A DNA stretch of 64,000 nt from Oceanospirillum sediminis (GCF_014164585.1 NZ_JACJFM010000013.1:1-64000), one strand, 5' to 3'. Shown: positions 8,995 to 20,452, counted from the first letter of the stretch. The notes: generated by a model not told the origin, from the sequence alone. Numbers and translations are program-made.

Positions 8995-9732
8995 TCAGCA
9001 CATATGCTGCCCACCATTAATCGCCAGGTTAGAGCCTGTAATGAAACCAGCCTCTTCTCCTGCCAGGAAGGATACACTGCGCGCAATCTCTTCTGGTGTA
9101 CCAAAACGTCCGACCGGGATGCCATCCATAATAGAGTTACGAATCGGTTCATCAATCTTCATAATCATATCGGTCGCAATATAGCCCGGAGAAATCGTAT
9201 TAACAGTAATACCTTTGCGAGCTGTTTCCTGGGCAAGCGCTTTAGTAAAGCCATGCATGCCTGCCTTTGCCGCAGAGTAATTTGTCTGCCCCATCTGACC
9301 TTTCTGGCCATTAATAGATGAGATATTAACAATACGACCGTATTTCATCTCCAGCATATTTTCCAGACAGGCTTTACTCATATTGAACACACTGTCCAGA
9401 TTCACTTTCATCACTTCATGCCACTGATCCCAGCTCATCTTTTTCATGAAGCCATCACGGGTAATACCAGCGTTGTTCACCAGTACAGAAACAGGACCAA
9501 CCCGCTCTGTCAGCTCCTGGCAGGCCTGCTGACAGGATTCAAAGTCCCCTACATCAATATGACTGATTTCAAAATCATAGCCATCTTCTTTTTGCGCAGC
9601 CTGCCATGCTCTGGCTTTTTCTTCGTTTGTATAAGCTGCAACAACCAGCATGCCATCATCAGCCAGACGACGACAAATAGCTGTACCAATACCACCAGTT
9701 CCGCCAGTTACCAGGGCTATTTTTTTACTCAT
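8995..9732 (-). CDS. phaB: acetoacetyl-CoA reductase
   Basis: A 245-residue short-chain dehydrogenase that reduces acetoacetyl-CoA to (R)-3-hydroxybutyryl-CoA with NADPH for polyhydroxybutyrate synthesis. Cofactor motif TGGTGGIGTAI near the N terminus, NNAGITRD, catalytic Ser (NISSING), Tyr and Lys (YSAAKAG) are present. The segments KKMSWDQWHEVMKVNLDS and GQMGQTNYSAAK are typical of PhaB rather than FabG. The start at 9732 (MSKKIALVTGG) has AGAGGG eight bases upstream; a longer frame exists to 9849 but adds an unrelated extension. No phaA or phaC lies nearby. Confidence 0.9.
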   Translation of the reverse strand: MSKKIALVTGGTGGIGTAICRRLADDGMLVVAAYTNEEKARAWQAAQKEDGYDFEISHIDVGDFESCQQACQELTERVGPVSVLVNNAGITRDGFMKKMSWDQWHEVMKVNLDSVFNMSKACLENMLEMKYGRIVNISSINGQKGQMGQTNYSAAKAGMHGFTKALAQETARKGITVNTISPGYIATDMIMKIDEPIRNSIMDGIPVGRFGTPEEIARSVSFLAGEEAGFITGSNLAINGGQHMC

Positions 9733-9867
9733 TGAAATTCCCTCTGCTTTCGATAATTCATTCTGCACTCCCATATTTAAGGCTTCCGGGTGACAAATCC
9801 ATGACAGAAATATGGGTATTCTGTGATCCGTGTTATGCACATCCAACAACTATTTTTAAAATAAAAT

Positions 9868-9895
9868 TTGACATAACATCAAACCTGTCTATAAT
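9868..9895 (+). promoter_or_regulatory. promoter of the initiator tRNA gene
   Basis: Consensus -35 TTGACA (9868-9873), 16-base spacer and consensus -10 TATAAT (9890-9895), with an A/T-rich stretch upstream. Initiation is expected near 9902, a few bases before the mature tRNA. Confidence 0.9.
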
Positions 9896-9908
9896 GTGCG
9901 CCAGTCGA

Positions 9909-9985
<77 letters not shown>

Positions 9986-9990
9986 AATTT

Positions 9991-10026
9991 AAAAAGCCCG
10001 GTTTGCTTATGCAAACCGGGCTTTTT
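9991..10026 (+). terminator. rho-independent terminator after tRNA-fMet
   Basis: AAAAAGCCCGGTTTGC, TTAT loop, GCAAACCGGGCTTTTT: a strong perfect stem followed by T residues, starting six bases after the CCA end. No gene follows until 10300; the 270 bases between show nothing I can name. Confidence 0.95.
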
Positions 10027-10299
10027 GCTGTCTGCCATCTGGAAATTTAACAAATAAGTTCCGGCTTAACAACACCTTAATGACCAACAGGTCACACTTC
10101 AAACCCGCCTCAGGACAGTGCCTGTCTCACCGGACTCAGGCGTCACCGAACGATATCACCAGACATATAAAACACACTCAGTTATTCCATCTGAGATCTT
10201 CCTGAATCAGAATAAAAATACACGCCCTGATAGCGGGCAAGAATTCTGAAAAAAAGCGGCACTGCCCCAACAGTTAACACCTGACAGAAGAGCATCACG

Positions 10300-11112
10300 A
10301 TGGAAAACACATCTGAAGACCTGAACTATATCGCCCAACAGGCAAAGACTATTGCACTACAGGCTGGTCAGCTAATACTGGAACTGCGCCAGGATCAATT
10401 AATCAGAAACTACAAATCCGGACATGAACTGGTCACAAATGCCGATATCCAGTCAGACCAGTTGATACGCTCTGCAATCCGACAACAGTTCCCGGCTCAC
10501 AATATCCTGTCTGAAGAACTGGCCAGCGACTATTCCGACCCGAGCATATTTCAGCAACCACTCTGGATCATCGACCCGATTGATGGCACAGTGAATTACG
10601 CTCATGACCAGCAACATGTCGCTGTTTCCATCGCCTATGCAGAGGGCGGGGATGTTAAAGTCGGCGTAGTATTTAATCCGATACTGAATGAATGCTTTTT
10701 GGCTATACAGGGACAGCCCGCGTGCCTGAATGATCAACCAATCCGCGTCAGCCAGCAGCAACAGCTGAAACATGCCCTGATTGGAACAGGCTTCCCCTAT
10801 GACAAGTCACAGATTCCAGCACTACTCCCCCGATTACATCAGGTACTCAGTCATTGCCAGGATATACGCCGTTGCGGGTCCGCAGCAATGGATATCTGCT
10901 ATGTCGCTTGTGGTCGCCTTGATGCTTATTACGAGACAGTTAAGCCCTGGGATTTTGCAGCAGCCCGATTGATTGCCCTTCAGGCCGGAGCCACAGCTGG
11001 TCATCTTGATCGATGTCCGAATGACATCCCTCCGGCCTTTTACGGGGAACAGATGATTGTGGCATCTCCCGGCATTTACGACGAATTACATCAGCTTTTG
11101 CAGATTCAATAA
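10300..11112 (+). CDS. inositol monophosphatase family protein
   Basis: A 270-residue Mg2+/Li+-type sugar phosphatase. Metal-binding motifs are all present: SEELAS (Glu), DPIDGTVNYAH (~residues 91-101) and KPWDFAAARLIALQAGA (WD at ~216). Members hydrolyse inositol phosphates or related compounds such as fructose-1,6-bisphosphate and PAP. It is not clearly SuhB; the N-terminal and middle segments look like a separate paralogue, so the substrate is open. It stands alone between the tRNA and a histidine kinase. Confidence 0.85.
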   Translation: MENTSEDLNYIAQQAKTIALQAGQLILELRQDQLIRNYKSGHELVTNADIQSDQLIRSAIRQQFPAHNILSEELASDYSDPSIFQQPLWIIDPIDGTVNYAHDQQHVAVSIAYAEGGDVKVGVVFNPILNECFLAIQGQPACLNDQPIRVSQQQQLKHALIGTGFPYDKSQIPALLPRLHQVLSHCQDIRRCGSAAMDICYVACGRLDAYYETVKPWDFAAARLIALQAGATAGHLDRCPNDIPPAFYGEQMIVASPGIYDELHQLLQIQ

Positions 11113-11266
11113 AAACCATGCCAGAAATATGGTAAAAGAGAGCAGGCATAAGCTTATTCAGAGTTCTGATGCTAAAAATGCGTCTTGAATTCCACTTTAA
11201 AAAGCAATAACGTCCATAATGTTATCGAGAGCAACATCTCGTTTACTTATGTAAAGGTCACCGATT

Positions 11267-13288
11267 ATGTCGCTTATCTCTGCCCACATGGATGTGTCAG
11301 AAGAATTAAAACTTCTGGCTACGGCATTTGATGCTCATCAACCCATTGCGATCCTGGACCGTAATGGCACCTTTATCAGGGTGAATCAGGCTTTCAGTAA
11401 GCTTACCGGCTATCCCGGACATCAGCTGAAAGGCCATAATGTACGCATGCTTCGCTCCAAGAGGCATCAGGAGCAGTTTTATCGGGATATATGGCAGAGC
11501 CTTTATGACAAAGGGCACTGGCAGGGGGAGTTATGGAATCAGCTAAAAGAACGGGAAGCCCTGCACCATGTCAACATTACCGCAGTGACAGATGAGGCAG
11601 GACATTTTACTCACTATGTCGCCTTCTACGAAGATCAGAGCGAAATTTACTACCAGCAACAGCTACTGGAGCAAAAAGCCCGCCAGGAAAACACTCTGAG
11701 CATACTGCTCGCTTTATGCCTCGAGGACTTGCCAATGCAAGCCTTTCTCAGTCAGTGCCGCAGACAACTGGAACTGAAAAATCTCTGGAGCTGGAAACAA
11801 CTCGCGCTTTACACGACCGATCACTCCGGACTCAGAACCGTTATCGAGCACGGAGACTGCACAGACCAGGGTTGCCAGAAAATACCCATGACCCTCAGCC
11901 TGTGCAAACAGGTTGCAGAACATCAGATCCCCAGAGAACTGAAGCTGAAATCAGAATCGGCAGGTATCTGCATCCTCGAAGAGACCCATACTCTTTATGC
12001 CATCCCTCTGCAACAAAACCAGCAAAGCTGTGTCCTGGTTCTCTCTTTGCCTTCTGACACTCTCAGCTCCCCTGTACAGAAAGATTTTGTTCACAGGGTG
12101 GTACATATTCTTGGTATGGGTATCAATAAAAGGGCAACAGAGCAGGCTCTGATTGAAGCGAGGGAAAAGGCAGAGCAGGCCAATAAAGCAAAATCACAGC
12201 TGCTGTCCAGCGTCAGCCATGAGCTGCGCACCCCCCTGAATGCGATTCTGGGATTTTCTCAGATTATGCTCAGCGATGGGCTCAACGATGAGCAAAGGGA
12301 AAATGCAGAAGAGATCCACTCATCCGGACAACACCTGCTGACACTGATAAATGATATTCTGGATCTGGCTCGCATGGAGTCAGGCCGGATCAATCTTCAG
12401 ATTGAATCTGTACCCGTACGCAATATCATTGATGAATCAATCAGCCTGATCAGACAACTGGCCAGTACCCGACAGATCACAATCAGCATTCAGCACAACC
12501 TGACAGACATCCCGAATATTCTGGCCGATAAAACCCGACTGAAACAGGTTATCGTTAATTTGCTGTCCAATGCAGTTAAATATAACGTCGATCAGGGCCA
12601 TATCGAGGTTACTCTGGAACAGAGTGATCCGGCCTTTCTGTCAGTCGGAGTCCGTGATACTGGTATAGGCATTAATCCGGACTATCACTCTCAGATGTTC
12701 CAGGTGTTTAATCGCCTTGGCGCAGAAGACAGTGCAGTAGAAGGCACAGGCATTGGTCTGGCAATATGCAAACGACTGATGCAGATGATGTATGGCCAGA
12801 TCAGCTATCAGCCAGCGGAACCTTCTGGCAGCATTTTTACACTGGATATTCCCATAGCCTCGACAACTGATAGGACAGAGCACCACCAGAGCCGTTTCAG
12901 TATTCTTTATATTGACAATGATCCGATTCGGCAGCAACAGATTCAGACGATGTTACAACAAAGAGAAGATATCAGGCTCTTTACCGAAAATAATGCCAGC
13001 TATGCACTGGACCTTGCGCTCAAGCACAGCTTCGACCTGATACTACTGGACACGGATATGCCGGACCTCAGCGCAGAAGAGGTTCTGGAAATTCTGAAAG
13101 CCAGTCCACGTACTGCCACTGTGCCTGTGGTCGCTATCAATGGCACTCAGGACAACAGTACGATCAGCCAATCATTAAAAGCAGGCTTTAATGAATACCT
13201 GCCCCGACCTCTGGACATGGAGAAACTGCTGTTGATTATCGAACAACTACAACAGGAACAGCATCAGTTATTACTGAATACGGATTAG
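11267..13288 (+). CDS. PAS-containing hybrid sensor histidine kinase with receiver domain
   Basis: A 673-residue cytoplasmic protein without membrane spans. Order: PAS domain with PAC tail (~14-130), a weak GAF-like region (~150-290), coiled coil, HisKA with phospho-accepting His in SVSHELRTPLNA (~315), HATPase_c (NLLSNAVKYN, DTGIGI, GTGIGLAIC), and a C-terminal receiver (~545-665) with acceptor Asp in LLDTDMPD (~593). In the receiver the conserved Lys before Pro is Arg (YLPRPLD), which may change its switching. No response regulator or output gene is adjacent, so it is an orphan. AAAGGT lies nine bases before the ATG. Confidence 0.9.
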   Translation: MSLISAHMDVSEELKLLATAFDAHQPIAILDRNGTFIRVNQAFSKLTGYPGHQLKGHNVRMLRSKRHQEQFYRDIWQSLYDKGHWQGELWNQLKEREALHHVNITAVTDEAGHFTHYVAFYEDQSEIYYQQQLLEQKARQENTLSILLALCLEDLPMQAFLSQCRRQLELKNLWSWKQLALYTTDHSGLRTVIEHGDCTDQGCQKIPMTLSLCKQVAEHQIPRELKLKSESAGICILEETHTLYAIPLQQNQQSCVLVLSLPSDTLSSPVQKDFVHRVVHILGMGINKRATEQALIEAREKAEQANKAKSQLLSSVSHELRTPLNAILGFSQIMLSDGLNDEQRENAEEIHSSGQHLLTLINDILDLARMESGRINLQIESVPVRNIIDESISLIRQLASTRQITISIQHNLTDIPNILADKTRLKQVIVNLLSNAVKYNVDQGHIEVTLEQSDPAFLSVGVRDTGIGINPDYHSQMFQVFNRLGAEDSAVEGTGIGLAICKRLMQMMYGQISYQPAEPSGSIFTLDIPIASTTDRTEHHQSRFSILYIDNDPIRQQQIQTMLQQREDIRLFTENNASYALDLALKHSFDLILLDTDMPDLSAEEVLEILKASPRTATVPVVAINGTQDNSTISQSLKAGFNEYLPRPLDMEKLLLIIEQLQQEQHQLLLNTD

Positions 13289-13563
13289 TCACTCCGCGTC
13301 AGACCAGAGATATGCTTGTGAATAAAAAATTAAAAAAAATTCTGCAAAACCATCAGACCAGGCTATAGTTAAATTCGTGAAGTGAATAGTTACTGACTAT
13401 TAAAAGGCGCCCACTCAGCGCAGGTTAAACGCCATTAGCAGAAACGAACGAAAGAACTCTTCTTTTCACTACAGCCAACAGGAATAAGGTTAACGAAAGA
13501 TTACTCTGGCAGATAAGCGCGACAGGTATCTGCCAGAACTGAGACGATCCGGAGGGAGCGTTT

Positions 13564-13767
13564 ATGTTAGAGGAGATGCTCACCGCGGTACATGGGCAAT
13601 GTCCTTATTGCGGGTCTGCACTGGAAACAGCCGTAGATACCACAGGAGGAGACCAGGACTATTATGAAGACTGCCAGACTTGCTGCGCTCCTGTATATAT
13701 TACAATCCGAGTCAATATGGAGGGTGAACTGTTAAGCGTTGAACTCAGACGGGAGGATGACTCCTGA
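13564..13767 (+). CDS. CPXCG-motif cysteine-rich small protein
   Basis: A 67-residue protein with two Cys pairs, CPYCG near residue 13 and CQTCC near residue 37, spaced like a zinc ribbon. It belongs to the conserved CPXCG-motif family of small cysteine-rich proteins found in many gammaproteobacteria. The function is unknown; zinc binding is inferred. A strong GGAGGGAG lies upstream of the ATG and a terminator follows. Confidence 0.85.
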   Translation: MLEEMLTAVHGQCPYCGSALETAVDTTGGDQDYYEDCQTCCAPVYITIRVNMEGELLSVELRREDDS

Positions 13768-15131
<1,364 letters not shown>

Positions 15132-15207
15132 TCAACTAAGCTGAATAGCTATTATAGCTGATTTTCAGTGATACAGATTATTGAACTGATGCCCCACATC
15201 AGCTCTG

Positions 15208-15244
15208 AAAACCGATTCAGATTTTATCTGAATCGGTTTTTTTA
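15208..15244 (+). terminator. terminator of trxB
   Basis: AAACCGATTCAGAT, TTT loop, ATCTGAATCGGTTT followed by a run of T, between converging trxB and the DTW gene. Confidence 0.9.
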
Positions 15245-15251
15245 TTCACCG

Positions 15252-15977
15252 TCAGAGGGTATCACTTGAAGCCTCACCCTGAATCCTTCTGAGCACCTCT
15301 TTTCTCATTCCCCTGGATTCGGCATACTGGCGATTAAATGCTGAGAAATAAGCTTCCACGGCCTCTGAGGCTATAGCTTCTCCCGCCTGTTTCAACAACT
15401 CTATACCCACTTCTACAGTACACAGATGCTGGTCACTGGCCGGTTTTCGCAAAGCATAACGGGTAAGACGATCTGTTTTCAGCGGTAATACCGGCAATGC
15501 TGCAAGATAGGGACTTTTTCTGAACATACGCCGGGCCTGTCGCCAGGTGCCATCCAGAATAATAAAGACTGGTATTTTATCGGGACTCTTTGCCATAACA
15601 GGCTCAAAACTGACGACCCGATGGGCATAGTCTTCCATGTCATCCGGAAAAATAATGAAGGGCTGATACTGATCATCTTCCAGTAAAGCCAGTAATCCAG
15701 CATCGGGAGCTGTTCTGTACCAGTAAAATACCCGGGTATCCGGCAAACAGTCTGCCAGCAAACGTCCGGTATTGGTCGGTTTATAAATCTCTTCCGGATG
15801 CATCAGTAACCAGAAGCGGGCGCGACAGGGCACGTTCTCAGGTCTGAGATCACAGATACAGGCCGACAGTGCCATCAGACATCCGGGGCACCGGTTCACT
15901 CGTGACCCTCTGGCAGAGAACGGCTTTCGTTCTGCATCAGGCGCTGCAGGCATAGGAAGGGAAAATGGTCTGGACAT
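15252..15977 (-). CDS. DTW-domain protein, probable tRNA-uridine aminocarboxypropyltransferase
   Basis: A 241-residue DTW-family protein. The N-terminal zinc-type cysteines (CPGCLMALSACICDL) and the family hallmark ILDGTWRQARRM are present, with a C-terminal LRKPASDQHLCTVE motif. The E. coli relative TapT (YfiP) puts the acp3U modification on tRNA using SAM, and the same activity is inferred here. I chose the ATG at 15977, with GGGGG six bases upstream; the frame runs further to a TTG at 16022. Confidence 0.85.
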   Translation of the reverse strand: MSRPFSLPMPAAPDAERKPFSARGSRVNRCPGCLMALSACICDLRPENVPCRARFWLLMHPEEIYKPTNTGRLLADCLPDTRVFYWYRTAPDAGLLALLEDDQYQPFIIFPDDMEDYAHRVVSFEPVMAKSPDKIPVFIILDGTWRQARRMFRKSPYLAALPVLPLKTDRLTRYALRKPASDQHLCTVEVGIELLKQAGEAIASEAVEAYFSAFNRQYAESRGMRKEVLRRIQGEASSDTL

Positions 15978-16084
15978 GGGCACCCCCGTAACAACAAGGG
16001 CGCCAAGTGTAATGCAAAGCAAAGACCGGGTACATCAAAGAAGCTACCCTTCAAAGTCCATTTTGACGCTTGCCTGATAGCGGC

Positions 16085-18541
16085 TTACTGCCCGCTATTT
16101 CTGGCCATCAATACAGATACAATCTCATCCGGAGGCAACGGTTTACTGAACAGGTAACCCTGTAATTCTTCGCAAGTCTGACCTTGCAGGAATTTCTGTT
16201 GCTCCTGGGTTTCTACGCCTTCAGCGATCACCTTCAGATTCAGACTGTGTGCCATATTGATAATCGCCAGTGCAATATCAGCGCTTTCTGTATTGGTTGT
16301 CAGATCCCGGACAAAACTCTGATCAATTTTCAACCGATCCAGCGGGAATGTTTTCAGATAACTCAGTGAAGAATACCCTGTACCAAAGTCATCCAGCGCA
16401 ATCTGCACGCCTAAGGCTTTCAGCTCAACCAGAGTATCACGGGTCTCACTCAGGTCGTTCACCAGAGCCGATTCTGTAATCTCCAGCTCCAGACTATCCG
16501 GTGGCAGCTGATTAACGTCCAGTGCAGTACGTACCTTATCAACCAGAGTGTGATTAAACTGCAGGGCTGAAATATTTACCGCCATACGAATGTTCAGCCC
16601 CTGGCCTCTCCAGGAGGCAGCCTGCCTGCAGGCCTCTTCCAGCACCCAGTCTCCGATCCCCAGAATCAGTCCTGTTTTCTCCGCCAGCGGAATAAACTCA
16701 CCCGGCGACACCATCCCTCTGACAGGATGATGCCATCGAATCAGTGCTTCCAGGCCAATCACATCCCCCTCATCAGAACAGACCTGAGGCTGGTAATACA
16801 GCTGGAACTCGCGATTAGGCAGAGCCTTACGCAAATCTCTCTCCAGAGATCCAGTATGCTCAATCTGTTGCTTCAGTTGCCGGGAATAGAAGCATACATC
16901 TGACCGGCTATCAGTTTTGGCTTTATGCATTGCCGTATAGGCATTGCCAATAAGCACCTCGGTTTCCCGACCATCATCCGGATAAATACTGATACCAATA
17001 GAAGGTGTCAGATAAATTGACTCCCCATTAACTTCACAGGGTTGCTGCAATAACGCAATCAACCGGGAAGCAATATGCCGGATCTCGTCTGTACTGTTCT
17101 GCTGACATATCAGCACAGAGAATTCCAGACCACCTGGTCGGGCCACCGGATGACTATGACTGACGGCAGTCTTAATCTGATGGGCAATATTCAGCAGCAC
17201 CAGATCCCCAGCCTGCAAACCAAACCGATCATTAATACTTTTAAGTCCGCCAGGCTGAATCAGAACAAGAGCAAAGCGACTATCCGGAGCACGGGTAATT
17301 TCTTCACTGATCTGCTGGCTCAGCATATTACGGTTAGGCAGGTGAGTCAGCGTATCAAAGTTAAGCTGTTGATAAACCTGATCATTCAATGTGCTTATTT
17401 TTCGTCGGGCTTTAAATGCCTGCCACCATGCAGCACACAGAAAAATACCTGCCTGCATCAGCACAGCATTCACTGGCGCAAACCAGATCTGACTGACAGA
17501 AAACAGCAACCATGATATCGCCAGTGGCATCAATAACAGCGGCAGGAAGAGCAAATAAAGAAATCGAGAAGCCAGCTGCCAGAGTACAAGTAAAGAAAAA
17601 ACACCCATCGCCAGCATCAATAACAGGCAGTGATAAGGCGATAGCGGCAAAATCTGACGCTCTTCTAGTAACGCCTGAACAATATTGGCATTAAACTCCA
17701 CACCTGCCATTCGCTGCCTGGGCGTCGACAGGATATCACTTAACCCTGTCGCAGTGGCTCCAACCAGGACAATCTTGCCCTGGAACGCCCCCTCAGGCAC
17801 CCGATCATTCAGTACATCCACATATGAAAAGTGTTTGAAATGCTGATCACCACCGGCAAAAGGAATAAAAACTGGCTGCACCCTCACCCAGCCCGTTGTT
17901 TTTCCTGTAAAAGCTTCCAGAGCCTCCTCATACTGCATTTGCAGGTAAGAAACCTCCGATAAACGTATTTCATATCCCAGTTGCTGAGCAACTGCCAGCG
18001 CAAAAAGCGGCCACTGTGGCGACTCCAGCCCCGCCTGCAGAAAGACTTTGCGGGCATGACCATCCTCATCCAGATCGACATGTACATGTCCCATAGCCCC
18101 TGCTGCAATAGCAAAATCAGTCAGAGGAAGTAACTCTCTCATCTGATCACCGACACCTGTCTTTTCAGGTGCCAGAGCTAGCACAACACGTCCATGAGTA
18201 CGTATAGCCCAGGCCAGAGCCTGATCAGCAGCGGGTGATTCAGGCTCAGAAAAAATCATATCCATGCCGATAATCCTGGCTCCGGCTTCTGTCAGATTAT
18301 CCAGCAAACGAGCGTGCTGAGCCCGGCTCCAGGGCCAGCGCCCCAGCTCATTAATGCTCTTGTCATCAATACCTATGATCACAATATCATCTCTGGCAGG
18401 CCGCTCAGCACTTCCCATCCAGGTGTCATAAAAAAACAGATCAGAATGTCTGGAAAAAGATGACAGCGCGAATAGCAGCAATACCAGTATTACTGTGACA
18501 GGAATCAGCACAGGCCAGACGGCACGGATATTGATTTTCAT
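16085..18541 (-). CDS. CHASE2-GGDEF-EAL signalling protein, probable c-di-GMP phosphodiesterase
   Basis: An 818-residue protein. An N-terminal membrane span leads into a periplasmic CHASE2 sensor domain (DIVIIGIDDKSINELGRWPW), then about three membrane spans (~300-375), a GGDEF domain with a degenerate GGLEF signature, and a full EAL domain (EALIRW, NISALQF, EITES, LDDFGTGYSS, LKIDQSF, AEGVET, LQGYLFSKP). The catalytic residues of EAL are kept, so it probably hydrolyses c-di-GMP. Its start overlaps the LysM-FecR gene stop by four bases. CHASE2 enzymes are often paired with FecR-domain partners, so the upstream protein may feed its sensor domain. Confidence 0.9.
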   Translation of the reverse strand: MKINIRAVWPVLIPVTVILVLLLFALSSFSRHSDLFFYDTWMGSAERPARDDIVIIGIDDKSINELGRWPWSRAQHARLLDNLTEAGARIIGMDMIFSEPESPAADQALAWAIRTHGRVVLALAPEKTGVGDQMRELLPLTDFAIAAGAMGHVHVDLDEDGHARKVFLQAGLESPQWPLFALAVAQQLGYEIRLSEVSYLQMQYEEALEAFTGKTTGWVRVQPVFIPFAGGDQHFKHFSYVDVLNDRVPEGAFQGKIVLVGATATGLSDILSTPRQRMAGVEFNANIVQALLEERQILPLSPYHCLLLMLAMGVFSLLVLWQLASRFLYLLFLPLLLMPLAISWLLFSVSQIWFAPVNAVLMQAGIFLCAAWWQAFKARRKISTLNDQVYQQLNFDTLTHLPNRNMLSQQISEEITRAPDSRFALVLIQPGGLKSINDRFGLQAGDLVLLNIAHQIKTAVSHSHPVARPGGLEFSVLICQQNSTDEIRHIASRLIALLQQPCEVNGESIYLTPSIGISIYPDDGRETEVLIGNAYTAMHKAKTDSRSDVCFYSRQLKQQIEHTGSLERDLRKALPNREFQLYYQPQVCSDEGDVIGLEALIRWHHPVRGMVSPGEFIPLAEKTGLILGIGDWVLEEACRQAASWRGQGLNIRMAVNISALQFNHTLVDKVRTALDVNQLPPDSLELEITESALVNDLSETRDTLVELKALGVQIALDDFGTGYSSLSYLKTFPLDRLKIDQSFVRDLTTNTESADIALAIINMAHSLNLKVIAEGVETQEQQKFLQGQTCEELQGYLFSKPLPPDEIVSVLMARNSGQ

Positions 18542-20181
18542 AACAGGAACGCAGCGCCTGACAGCCAGCTGATCAGAGCAGCCGTATCATTATGAATATC
18601 CGGAGCGATCATCTGAGACTCTCCCCATTGCCCATGCTGTTCTCCTTTTACCGAAGCGATTCGGATATAACGTACAGACATAAAACGGTCCAGTTCCAGC
18701 TCCCCCGGCCCCCGGTTCCACTCTTCCAGTATCTGCTGAAATTCAGTATCAGCTGCCAGCTGTACCTTGTAACGGTCATGAGACAAACCCGGAATCTGTA
18801 TACGAACGGTCTGACGATCCGCCAGCCAGTCTCCCTGCAGGATTCTATGCTTACTCTGGACATTCAGTGTAGCGGCTGGAGAGAAAACACCTTTATTTCC
18901 GTTTTCATCAACACTGGCCACTCGCCAGAAGTAATCTCCAGGCTGGTCCAGGAAGACTTTCTGACTCAGGCTCTGCCCCAGATCCTGCTGATCCGACACA
19001 ATCTCTGAAAAATCAGCATCCCGTGCCACCTGAAAGTGCCAGCGAATCGCTTTTTCCGGCGCTGACCAGCTGAACTGATAATAATTGCCGACAACGGCCT
19101 GTTGCCACGGGTAATACACCATAAGAGGAGGCAAAGGCTGTACTCTCAAAGGTAGCTGCGCCACACTGCCACGGCCTTCAATGTCAAGATTATCAATCCC
19201 GCGTACCCTCAGATAATAATCCCCATTATTAAATTGCGGGAGAAAAAAACCGGGCTGCTGAATAATTTCATCTGTCTTTAATGTAGAAAAACGAGGGGTA
19301 TCTGAGATCTGCACACGATAGGCCTGAGCCCCTTGCAAAGGCTGCCACTGCAGGTTGTAGTTACGCTGAATAATCTCATTGGCCACTGGCATAAATTCTG
19401 CGGGAGGTAATAACTCTTTTGGCTGAACCGGTGCTTCACCCTGCTTAACCCGGGTACCAAAACCAGCAGGAACCAGCTGACTGACACCTTCGGCGGCGAC
19501 AGCAACGCCTCCGGTCAGAACCTCAACGCGGGCTGCCGCAGAACCTTCCTGATATACCGAACGGAATTCTGTTCCCCGAACCGCAGAGATGGCTGATGGA
19601 GTATGAATTTCAAAACGGGCTCTGGCATCCATTCTTGGCTTGACTCTGGCCTCAGCACTGCCCTGACTCAGACGAAGTTTAGAATCCACCATACCAGAAT
19701 CACCAAACAGACTGAGCTGATCAAAAATCAGCTCAGAGTTCTGCAGCAGAGTCAGTTCCGAAGTATCGGCAAAGCGAATGGTAATGCTACTGTCGTCACC
19801 AGTGGATAAACGATCCCCCAGCACTAGCCGGTCATTCATTTTAAGGGCAGCACTGCCATTACTATCTTTACGCTGAACACGCACATCACCGGTCATGGCA
19901 ACCACTTCTGCGGCAGAAGGTTGTGCATTCAGCCAGCTGGAAGGCACCCGGATTTTCTGTCCGGGTCGGATCACATCCGGATTTCTGATCTGATTCAACT
20001 TCTGTACCTGACGCCAGTCGATATCCTTACGCAGATACTGCTTACCAAACTCAGACAGGGTATCGCCTTGCAACACGGCATAAACCCAGTCTGAGCTGGC
20101 AGCAAGCAAAGAAGCCGGAGCTAAGCCCAGACAGGCAGAAAGCAAAATCCCTTGTTTAAAACCCGTTAGTCTGTTTCGCAT
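18538..20181 (-). CDS. LysM and FecR domain secreted protein
   Basis: A 547-residue exported protein. A signal peptide ending ASLLAAS is followed by a LysM domain (YAVLQGDTLSEFGKQYL to IRPGQKIRVP), then a FecR-type domain (RLSTGDDSSITIRFADTSELTL to SAVRGTEFRS), and two or three fibronectin-like repeats (YRVQISDTPRFSTL, WHFQVARDADFSEI). LysM suggests peptidoglycan binding. Start at 20181 has AGGA upstream; a longer frame to 20304 lacks signal-peptide character at its start. Forms a two-gene operon with the CHASE2-EAL protein (ATGA-type overlap), so a periplasmic sensing role is inferred. Confidence 0.85.
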   Translation of the reverse strand: MRNRLTGFKQGILLSACLGLAPASLLAASSDWVYAVLQGDTLSEFGKQYLRKDIDWRQVQKLNQIRNPDVIRPGQKIRVPSSWLNAQPSAAEVVAMTGDVRVQRKDSNGSAALKMNDRLVLGDRLSTGDDSSITIRFADTSELTLLQNSELIFDQLSLFGDSGMVDSKLRLSQGSAEARVKPRMDARARFEIHTPSAISAVRGTEFRSVYQEGSAAARVEVLTGGVAVAAEGVSQLVPAGFGTRVKQGEAPVQPKELLPPAEFMPVANEIIQRNYNLQWQPLQGAQAYRVQISDTPRFSTLKTDEIIQQPGFFLPQFNNGDYYLRVRGIDNLDIEGRGSVAQLPLRVQPLPPLMVYYPWQQAVVGNYYQFSWSAPEKAIRWHFQVARDADFSEIVSDQQDLGQSLSQKVFLDQPGDYFWRVASVDENGNKGVFSPAATLNVQSKHRILQGDWLADRQTVRIQIPGLSHDRYKVQLAADTEFQQILEEWNRGPGELELDRFMSVRYIRIASVKGEQHGQWGESQMIAPDIHNDTAALISWLSGAAFLL

Positions 20182-20401
20182 GTTATTTTTTCCTGGTCCG
20201 AATCTATGCACAGAATACACCTGCCGACAAAAACATAAACTATGAATACATCTTATCCTGACATTATACGTCAGATACTTCACGAAAGTCTGATATAAAA
20301 ACATTACAGAGCCCGATCACTGCTCGAAAAATACACAGCAAACAACATGCCTGACTCACGTGGAAACAGAGCTTAAGACCCTCTCTTTTAAACATAGCAA
20401 T

Positions 20402-20426
20402 AAAAAAGGAGGCTTCCGCCTCCTTT
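20402..20426 (-). terminator. terminator of the nfo-cobB operon
   Basis: On the minus strand AAAGGAGGC, GGAA loop, GCCTCCTTT followed by T residues, 26 bases after the cobB stop. Confidence 0.9.
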
Positions 20427-20452
20427 AATCACCAAAGCAGATGCGAGTCAGG

